Origin: an uncultured Collinsella sp.
GTDB taxonomy: Bacteria > Actinomycetota > Coriobacteriia > Coriobacteriales > Coriobacteriaceae
DNA length: 11,640 nucleotides
Reading direction: 5' to 3'
NCBI GenBank assembly: GCA_902478865.1
Contig: CABSNA010000026.1
Location: 1 to 11,640, forward strand
Shown piece after piece: positions 6,718 to 11,640 of the stretch. Below the pieces are notes generated by a model. It searched no databases. It was not told where the DNA came from and saw only the letters and a program-made list of their open reading frames with translations. The position numbers and the translations under genes are program-made. Every line of letters begins with the position of its first letter. Position 1 is the first letter of the stretch.

Positions 6718-6767
6718 AACGTCATGGGATGAATGAAGGGTTCATCCAAGTGAGTTAGGAGTAAGGG

Positions 6768-7802
6768 ATGTTCAATTTCGATGAGCCTCGTTACGAGAAG
6801 GTTGTGAGCGATGCCCTCGCTCTCCGTCCTCAGATTGAGGCTGCCGTGGACAAGGTCTGCGAGCAGGGTTATTCCAACATCTTCTTCATCGGCTGCGGCG
6901 GCACCTGGGCCCACACGCTCCCGATGAAGTATTGGGTCGAGACCACCACGGCCGACGTCGACGTCCACTGCGAGATTGCCGCTGAGTTCCTCGCATGCCC
7001 GCCCAAGACCTTCAACAAGGACTCGGTCTGCGTCTTCTCCACCCGTACCGGCACCACCCCCGAGATCATCGAGGCCGCCAAGTTCTGCCAGGAGCAGGGT
7101 GCCCGCACGTTGATGTATGTCTCCAACGACAACACCCCGGCCACTGAGTACGCCGATTACAAGTTCTTCAGCTTCGCCGAGGACGACGTTCTGTGCGAGG
7201 CCATCTACACCTACCAGATCACGCTGGTCGCCCGCTTCCTCAAGAACGCCGGCGCCTTCCCCAAGTACGACACCTTCATGGAGGAGTTCGGCAACATCGC
7301 TCCGTACCTCATCAAGGCCAAGGACGCTCAGGACGAGCGCTGCGCCGCCATGGCCGAGGACTTCAAGGACACCGATTACCACATGGTGATTGGCTCCGGC
7401 ATGCTCTGGGGTGAGGCCTACGACTACGCTATGTGCATTCTCGAGGAGATGCAGTGGATCAAGACCAAGTCTATCCACGCCGCCGAGTTCTTCCACGGCA
7501 CCATCGAACTCTGCGAGGAGGGCACGAGCCTCATCATGCTCTACGGCGAGGACGACACCCGTAAGCTCATGGACCGCGTGGACAACTTCACTCACATGCT
7601 CGCCGACGAGAAGGGCGTCCATGTCCGCGTGAACAAGTTCGACACCGCCGAGGTCGAGCTGCCGTTCAGCGACCCCGAGTTCCGCAAGATCGTCTCCCCG
7701 ATGGTCACCTACACCATCACCGAGCGTCTGAGCTGCCATCTCGAGCACGTTCGTAACCACCCGCTCACCACGCGTCGTTACTATCACCAGATGAACTACT
7801 AA
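6768..7802 (+). CDS. SIS-domain sugar-phosphate deglycase, FrlB/GfrF-like (fructoselysine/glucoselysine-6-phosphate type)
   Basis: Most likely this cleaves the 6-phosphate of an Amadori compound (sugar-amino acid) into hexose 6-phosphate and free amine in the cytosol. The protein is 344 residues with two SIS folds. The first has FFIGCGGTWAHT (39-50) and the phosphate-binding FSTRTGTTPEI (90-100). The second has YHMVIGSGMLWGEAYDYA (~204-221) and AAEFFHGTIELCEEGTSLIMLYG, where Glu240 and His243 match the catalytic positions of FrlB-type enzymes. The C-terminus RNHPLTTRRYYHQMNY resembles the E. coli FrlB end (HNPDERRYYGGLVEY) as I remember it. AGGAG (6757-6761) sits 6 bases before the ATG. Position between mannose-family EIIB and EIIC is that of gfr/frl-type PTS operons. 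Codons here are almost uniformly C/G-ending (GAG, GCC, AAG, AAC), more so than in the flanking PTS genes, which suggests high expression. The exact substrate is not determined by sequence; a related SIS isomerase is the alternative. Confidence 0.85.
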   Translation: MFNFDEPRYEKVVSDALALRPQIEAAVDKVCEQGYSNIFFIGCGGTWAHTLPMKYWVETTTADVDVHCEIAAEFLACPPKTFNKDSVCVFSTRTGTTPEIIEAAKFCQEQGARTLMYVSNDNTPATEYADYKFFSFAEDDVLCEAIYTYQITLVARFLKNAGAFPKYDTFMEEFGNIAPYLIKAKDAQDERCAAMAEDFKDTDYHMVIGSGMLWGEAYDYAMCILEEMQWIKTKSIHAAEFFHGTIELCEEGTSLIMLYGEDDTRKLMDRVDNFTHMLADEKGVHVRVNKFDTAEVELPFSDPEFRKIVSPMVTYTITERLSCHLEHVRNHPLTTRRYYHQMNY

Positions 7803-7823
7803 TCCTCTCAAATTGCTGCGGTT

Positions 7824-7862
7824 GTCTGCAGGCGAGCTGCGCAGAACGCCTCGCCTGCAGAC
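7824..7862 (+). repeat. Intercistronic 13-bp hairpin between deglycase and EIIC genes
   Basis: GTCTGCAGGCGAG (7824-7836) and CTCGCCTGCAGAC (7850-7862) pair perfectly over 13 bases, and the loop contains the small palindrome CTGCGCAG (7837-7844). No T tract follows, so it is not a classic terminator. It sits 21 bases after the deglycase stop and 21 before the EIIC start. This is the place where hairpins commonly protect the upstream mRNA and lower expression of the membrane genes downstream. Confidence 0.75.
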
Positions 7863-7883
7863 CTGTTTCTGGGGTTGATCGAA

Positions 7884-8657
7884 ATGGTTGTCCAGTATCT
7901 TCTAGTTGCACTGGTCGCATTTATTGCGTCCATGGACGAGCAATTATTTGGCATTACGATGCTTGGTCGTCCGCTGTTTACGAGCCTGTTTGTCGGCTTG
8001 ATCCTTGGCGATGTCCAGCAGGGCGTTATCGTCGGCGCTGCTTTGGAGTCCATGTTCATGGGTGCCATCATGGTCGGCGCGGCGGTTCCTCCCGAGGTCT
8101 ATGCCTCCGGCGTGCTTGGCTGCGCGTTTGCCGTCATTACGGGTACGGGCACGGCAACTGCCGTCGCGCTCGCCCTTCCCGTCTCCGTCTTCCTTCAGGT
8201 GTGGCGCAACTTCTGCTACGCCGTTCCGGGCGCCTTTGCCTGCAAGAAGATTGAGACCGCTCTGGCAAATCGCGATCTTGCCAAGGCAAATCTGTACCAT
8301 CTGACCATCGTGCCGCTGTCGATTGGCATTCCGTCTGCACTGCTGGTGTTTTGCTCGCTGTTCTTTGGTGCCGACCTCATCAACAATGCGCTTAACGCTA
8401 TTCCGCAGTTTGTGATGGACGGCCTCAACGTTGCGTCCGGCGTCATGGTCTGCATCGGCTTCGCTCTTCTTATTAGGACCATGGGCGACAACAAGCTTCT
8501 TCCCTGGCTGTTCCTGGGATTCATTATGGTCATCTACCTCAAGATGGACGTTGTCGGTGTTGCCGCTGCCGCTATCTGCGTCGCGCTGCTCCTGGCCTTC
8601 CGCGAGGGCTCGGCCGGTCCGCAGGCGGTTGCCGAGGATGAAGAGGAGGACTTCTAA
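7884..8657 (+). CDS. PTS system mannose/fructose/sorbose-family EIIC component
   Basis: An integral membrane permease of 257 residues which, with EIID, forms the sugar channel of a mannose-type PTS. Successive hydrophobic segments include VVQYLLVALVAFIASM, LFTSLFVGLILGD, GALSMFMGAIMVG-like helices near residue 55, the Ala-rich AVITGTGTATAVALALPVSVF stretch, LYHLTIVPLSIGIPSALLVF and C-terminal LLPWLFLGFIMVIYL and VAAAAICVALLLAF. The family hallmark QQGVIVGAALE is present at ~46-56. The tail is strongly acidic (AEDEEEDF) and probably cytosolic. ATG at 7884 is preferred: GGGG (7871-7874) is 9 bases upstream, whereas a TTG at 7875 would abut it. Its TAA overlaps the ATG of EIID by one base (TAATG), so the two are translationally coupled. 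It belongs to the transcript starting before the deglycase gene. Confidence 0.93.
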   Translation: MVVQYLLVALVAFIASMDEQLFGITMLGRPLFTSLFVGLILGDVQQGVIVGAALESMFMGAIMVGAAVPPEVYASGVLGCAFAVITGTGTATAVALALPVSVFLQVWRNFCYAVPGAFACKKIETALANRDLAKANLYHLTIVPLSIGIPSALLVFCSLFFGADLINNALNAIPQFVMDGLNVASGVMVCIGFALLIRTMGDNKLLPWLFLGFIMVIYLKMDVVGVAAAAICVALLLAFREGSAGPQAVAEDEEEDF

Positions 8658-9505
8658 TGGCTACCCAGAACACCGATCTCAAAGAGGCCAAGAAGGACGC
8701 GATTATGACTCCCGATATGTATCGGAGCATGTTCCTTCGCCAGTTTACGAGCCAGTGCTCGCAGTCGTACGACAAGATGATGGCAATGGGCTTCATGTAC
8801 ACCATTCAGAAGCCCCTGCGAAAGATCTATCCCAACGACGACGATTACTATGCGGCGCTCGATCGCCATACCGAGTTCTTTAACATCACGCCTCATGTGC
8901 TTCCGTTTGTAGCCGGCCTAACGGTTTCGATGGAGGAGCAGGCGGCTGCCGATAAGAACTTCGACACGTCCTCGATTAACGCCATGAAGGTCGGCCTCAT
9001 GGGACCGCTTTCCGGCATTGGTGATTCGTTCTACTGGGGTACGTTCCGCGTGGTCGCCGCCGGCATTGGTATTGGCATCGCTTCGACGGGCAACCCGCTC
9101 GGCCCCATCGTGTACGCGCTCATCTACTCGGTGATTAACTTTGCAACGCGTATCGTCGCCGCCCATCTGGGATACGACCTGGGAACCAAGTTCCTGCAGC
9201 AGTCCGAAGAGAACAACCTTATGTCTCGCATGACGCATGCTGCCGGTGTTCTCGGAATGACCGTCATTGGCGCGATGATTGCGGCACAGGTCTCGCTGTC
9301 CACTGCTTTGACCTTTGACGTGGGTGGTTCGGAGATTGTCCTGCAGGATCTGTTCGATTCGATCTTCCCTGGACTTCTGCCCTTGCTGGCAACGTTCGCT
9401 TGCGTTGCCCTCTATAAAAAGGGTGTCAAGACCATTTGGATTATTATTGGTATCTTCGCGATCTGCATCATCGGAACGGGCTTGGGAGTGTTCGCGGCGG
9501 CGTAA
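8657..9505 (+). CDS. PTS system mannose/fructose/sorbose-family EIID component
   Basis: The second membrane subunit of the mannose-type permease, 282 residues. The N-terminal part is cytosolic and helical: DMYRSMFLRQFTSQCSQSYDKMMAMGFMYTIQKPLRKIY, matching the start of IID proteins. Next comes the HTEFFNITPHVLPFVAGLTVSMEE segment (~71-94), then the IID signature GLMGPLSGIGDSFYWGTFR at 113-131. The C-terminal half is hydrophobic (GVLGMTVIGAMIAAQV, LLPLLATFACVALYKKGV, IWIIIGIFAICIIGTGLGVFAAA). It overlaps EIIC by one base and ends the locus, with an intrinsic terminator about 45 bases after its stop. No further catabolic gene, such as a second deglycase or an amino-acid kinase, follows it. Confidence 0.94.
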   Translation: MATQNTDLKEAKKDAIMTPDMYRSMFLRQFTSQCSQSYDKMMAMGFMYTIQKPLRKIYPNDDDYYAALDRHTEFFNITPHVLPFVAGLTVSMEEQAAADKNFDTSSINAMKVGLMGPLSGIGDSFYWGTFRVVAAGIGIGIASTGNPLGPIVYALIYSVINFATRIVAAHLGYDLGTKFLQQSEENNLMSRMTHAAGVLGMTVIGAMIAAQVSLSTALTFDVGGSEIVLQDLFDSIFPGLLPLLATFACVALYKKGVKTIWIIIGIFAICIIGTGLGVFAAA

Positions 9506-9550
9506 TGTTGACTGCTATGCTCGCGCGTTGGATAACTAACTGACCGTTTG

Positions 9551-9586
9551 AAAACGGGGCTCGGCGTAAGGCCGGCCCCGTTTTTT
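9551..9586 (+). terminator. Terminator of the PTS locus after EIID
   Basis: AAAACGGGGC (9551-9560) pairs with GCCCCGTTTT (9575-9584). After a single bulged T, CGGC (9562-9565) pairs with GCCG (9571-9574) around a 5-base loop. A run of six T (9581-9586) begins at the base of the stem. This is a strong bidirectional-looking intrinsic terminator. Confidence 0.9.
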
Positions 9587-9645
9587 GTTTGAGGGATTTT
9601 CCGATCGTCCAAAAATCTGCGCTCGTCCGTCACTCACGTATCTCT

Positions 9646-9713
9646 CATCTCTCATTTGTCACTAATACGAGAGATAACCGAAAGACGAGAGATAAATACG
9701 AGAGATAACTGAG
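9646..9713 (+). repeat. GAGAGATAA box module, copy 1 (distal)
   Basis: Three direct boxes, TACGAGAGATAA (9666-9677), GACGAGAGATAA (9684-9695) and TACGAGAGATAA (9697-9708), start 18 and 13 bases apart. Inverted cores ATCTCTC lie before them at 9647-9653 and, just outside the module, at 9640-9646. The 68-base module matches copy 2 (9810-9877) at about 60 of 68 positions without gaps. The boxes have the character of a cooperative protein-binding array. The 52 bases before 9639, back to the terminator, show nothing recognisable. Confidence 0.85.
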
Positions 9714-9809
9714 CAGCAAAGAGACAAGCAATCATGGTATTGTCTCAATACTGATTGTTCTACCAGCAAAACATGTTTAAATGAAACAAATGGCAGACAT
9801 CTTTTCTTT

Positions 9810-9877
9810 CATCTCTCACTTATCTCTAATATGAGAGATAGCAGAAAGATGAGAGATAATTACGAGAGATAACTGAG
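9810..9877 (+). repeat. GAGAGATAA box module, copy 2 (proximal)
   Basis: Direct boxes TATGAGAGATAG (9830-9841), GATGAGAGATAA (9848-9859) and TACGAGAGATAA (9861-9872) have the same 18- and 13-base spacing as copy 1. Inverted cores are ATCTCTC (9811-9817) and ATCTCTA (9822-9828). The last box ends 62 bases before the start codon of the downstream AlbA_2-domain gene. Between the modules (9714-9809) lies an imperfect promoter candidate, TTGTTC (9755-9760) and TAAATG (9778-9783) at 17 bases, and a short GAGACAA/TTGTCTC inverted repeat (9721-9746). If that promoter is real, the two modules flank it. Confidence 0.85.
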
Positions 9878-9934
9878 AGACGAAGGAAATCTATTCGCGG
9901 CATTCTCCGCCGGGCCGAGTGAAAGGACGTGCAG

Positions 9935-11401
9935 ATGAACGAAAACGAGCTGACCGGTCTGCTCGAGTCTTTAAGGCGCATGGGCTCGGACGATCTTAAC
10001 GTCGAGGTCAAGGAGAGCGCCACGACGCTTTCCCGCGACGTATGGGAAACGGTTAGTGCATTCGCGAATACCGCTGGCGGAATTATCGTGCTCGGCGTGA
10101 GCGAGCGCGCCGGCTTTGTCCCGGTTGAGAACTTTGAGACCGAGAAGGTGCTCAACCAATTCGTAGCGGGCATGGGTGATGCCGGCGGTCGCGGAAAACT
10201 GGCCAATCCGCCCAAATACACCATTGAACGCGTGGAGCTCCAGGGCACCGTGGTTCTGGTCATCACAATTGAGGAGCTCGACCCGTCGAGCAAGCCTTGT
10301 TATGTCATAGAGCGAGGCGCTCAAGGCGGCAGCTACAAACGCATCGATGACAAAGATGTTCCGCTTTCGTCGACCGAGGTCCTGTCCTTGTCGTCGTATG
10401 AGCGGACGAGCCCCAGTGATCGCGACGCAGTGCCGGGCGCGGGTGTGGGCGACCTCGACGAGGCCCTGATCGACCGCACGATAGAGCGTGCTTTCTCGCT
10501 GACGCCCCGAGCTATGCGCGGCGCGCCGGACAAGAAAACGAAGCTGGAGCGCCTGAATTTCCTCGACTCTCAGGGCAATGTTACTAAGGCCGGACTCCTG
10601 GCCGCGGGTGCCTATCCTCAGCAGTTCTATCCCAAGCTCTTTATCGATGTGGCGGTCTATGCCGGAACGCAGAAGGGCGCGGCGGGGTCGTTGAGGTTCA
10701 TGGACCGTACGATCTGCGAGGGAACGTTGGGCGAAATGATCTCGGATGCCGTCGCGGCAATCGCCAAGAATTTGCGGCGAACCTCGACGATCCAAGGCGT
10801 CTCGCGTGTCGACTCGCTGGAGATTCCCGAGGAGGTCCTGCGCGAGGCAATCGCCAACGCCGTAATCCACCGAGAATACGGAGATCGGTTCTGTGGGCAG
10901 TCGATCGCTGTTGACGTCTTTGATGACCGTATCGAGGTGACGAACCCCGGCGGCCTATACGGAGGAAAGACTCGCGAGAACCTGTTTGACGGCAGCTCCC
11001 GATGTCGCAATGCGACGCTTGTGAAGCTCATGTCGCTTGTCCCATTGCCCGACGGTGCGGGCTCTCCTGCCGAGGGCAACGGATCGGGCATTCCGATGAT
11101 GGTCGATGCCATGCGCGCACACGGTCTGGCCGAGCCCCTGTTTTGCCCTGGTTTCGATCGATTCAAGGTTGTCCTCTACCGAGCGAAGGTTGAGCAAATC
11201 GATCATGGCGGGGACTTAATTGTGGCGGCACTCAAGCGCAACGGCGAACTGGGAACACGTGAGCTGGCAGAACGTACGGGGCTTACAATTTCCCAGGTTA
11301 GGTCGCGCGTCAACGCGCTCATTGCTCAAGGCGAGCTTGAGCCCACGGCGCCGGCGACGAGCCGCAACCGCAAGTATCGACTGTCGGAGCGCGTGGGATA
11401 G
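9935..11401 (+). CDS. AlbA_2 (Schlafen-like) DNA-binding / HATPase / winged-helix regulator, COG2865 type
   Basis: A 488-residue protein. Residues ~8-150 form an AlbA_2 domain, once called divergent AAA-4: NVEVKES (Glu24, Lys26), then the hallmark FANTAGGIIVLGV (43-55), and later SYKRIDDKDVPLSSTEV. Residues ~290-415 fit a GHKL-type HATPase_c_4 domain: EVLREAIANAVIHREY (Asn308 in the N-box position), the G-box-like VTNPGGLYGG (335-344) and GNGSGIPMM (381-389). The C-terminus (~425-485) is a winged helix (LGTRELAERTGLTISQVRSRVNALIAQGELEPT). The layout matches predicted ATP-dependent transcriptional regulators whose targets are mostly unknown. AAAGGA (9922-9927) with a 7-base spacer selects ATG 9935 over the GTG at 9929. 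It follows the two box modules directly, so autoregulation through them is the simplest reading (inference). No co-directional partner gene follows. A defence role, seen for some Schlafen-like proteins, cannot be excluded. Confidence 0.88.
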   Translation: MNENELTGLLESLRRMGSDDLNVEVKESATTLSRDVWETVSAFANTAGGIIVLGVSERAGFVPVENFETEKVLNQFVAGMGDAGGRGKLANPPKYTIERVELQGTVVLVITIEELDPSSKPCYVIERGAQGGSYKRIDDKDVPLSSTEVLSLSSYERTSPSDRDAVPGAGVGDLDEALIDRTIERAFSLTPRAMRGAPDKKTKLERLNFLDSQGNVTKAGLLAAGAYPQQFYPKLFIDVAVYAGTQKGAAGSLRFMDRTICEGTLGEMISDAVAAIAKNLRRTSTIQGVSRVDSLEIPEEVLREAIANAVIHREYGDRFCGQSIAVDVFDDRIEVTNPGGLYGGKTRENLFDGSSRCRNATLVKLMSLVPLPDGAGSPAEGNGSGIPMMVDAMRAHGLAEPLFCPGFDRFKVVLYRAKVEQIDHGGDLIVAALKRNGELGTRELAERTGLTISQVRSRVNALIAQGELEPTAPATSRNRKYRLSERVG

Positions 11402-11501
11402 ATGCGTTAGTGGACGAGGCGACCCAATAATCGACCCTCGATTGGCGTCCATTAAGGTAAAGCGGTTGTTGCCCAGTCGACGGTGATGCTAAAGACTCGG
11501 C

Positions 11502-11640
11502 TTACGCCGGCATGGCCCCGAACCCGTCTATCAGGAACAGCCTGAGAACCAGCTTGATGACATTTCCCGGTTTGACTTCTGCCGCGTCAAAGACGTGGCG
11601 CTCGGCGAGCTCGCTGCAGTATGCATAGATGTCGCGGATA
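11502..11640 (-). CDS. Unrecognised protein, C-terminal 45 residues (5' end outside window)
   Basis: A minus-strand frame open from the right edge (first complete codon at 11639) to the TAA at 11504-11502 encodes IRDIYAYCSELAERHVFDAAEV followed by KPGNVIKLVLRLFLIDGFGAMPA. The even, protein-like composition with amphipathic helices and GC-rich third positions supports a real gene end. I do not recognise the family. It converges with the AlbA_2-domain gene across a 100-base gap. The gap holds a broken inverted repeat (TGGACG 11411-11416 / CGTCCA 11446-11451, inner CCAAT/ATTGG) but no clear terminator. Confidence 0.55.
   Translation of the reverse strand, partial: IRDIYAYCSELAERHVFDAAEVKPGNVIKLVLRLFLIDGFGAMPA

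Noticed and set aside
6714..7811. A 365-codon minus-strand frame over the deglycase gene
   Set aside because: It mirrors a gene with strong codon bias (Val/Leu/Glu/Gly-rich translation) and has no family motifs. The + strand gene has clear SIS motifs and a ribosome site.
9639..9877. Plasmid-type iteron origin
   Set aside because: The boxes look iteron-like, but there is no Rep gene, DnaA box cluster or AT-rich unwinding region, and the surroundings are ordinary chromosomal genes. A regulatory array fits better.
9971..10870. A 299-codon minus-strand frame opposite the AlbA_2-domain gene
   Set aside because: It is antisense to a gene with conserved domains, and its translation has no recognisable motifs.
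11411..11451. Terminator after the AlbA_2-domain gene
   Set aside because: The stem is broken by a 7-base asymmetric bulge and lacks a T run, so it is not supported as a terminator.

Overview
The window is about 11.6 kb of GC-rich, gene-dense bacterial DNA from one strain. The protein set (MetA, a 5-formyl-THF cyclo-ligase, a large M16C peptidase, a mannose-family PTS with a sugar-phosphate deglycase), the strong GGAG-type ribosome binding sites and the GC-rich codon use fit a Gram-positive gut actinobacterium of the Coriobacteriia. Collinsella is my best guess. That is inference from general resemblance, not a database match.

Left part (1-4498). The 3' half of metA runs off the left edge on the + strand. 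It converges, 23 bases apart, on a minus-strand 5-formyltetrahydrofolate cyclo-ligase gene. Upstream of that gene lies a 347-base gene-free stretch (1119-1465) unusually rich in palindromes: two tandem copies of a long inverted repeat (arms of 16-19 bases), two other hairpins, and the terminator of the next gene. A 1010-residue M16C zinc peptidase (minus strand, 1466-4498) follows. It and the GntR regulator are divergently transcribed from a 270-base AT-rich gap.

Centre (4769-9586). A GntR/HutC-type regulator precedes a mannose-family PTS locus on the + strand: EIIA, EIIB, [terminator, new promoter], SIS-domain deglycase of the FrlB/GfrF type, [13-bp intercistronic hairpin], EIIC, EIID, terminator. 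The likely job is import and phosphorylation of an Amadori compound (fructoselysine, glucoselysine or similar) by the PTS, followed by cleavage of the 6-phosphate by the deglycase. The regulator probably senses the phosphorylated sugar. The locus is split into two expression units, with the deglycase gene given its own promoter and an apparently protected mRNA 3' end.

Right part (9587-11640). A 429-base gap between EIID and the next gene holds two copies of a ~68-base module, each carrying three direct copies of a GAGAGATAA-core box at identical 18/13-base spacing plus inverted copies. Directly downstream is a 488-residue AlbA_2 (Schlafen-like) / HATPase / winged-helix protein that probably binds these boxes. 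The last gene, entering from the right edge on the minus strand, is an unrecognised C-terminus. The array plus its protein is the most interesting candidate system in the window.
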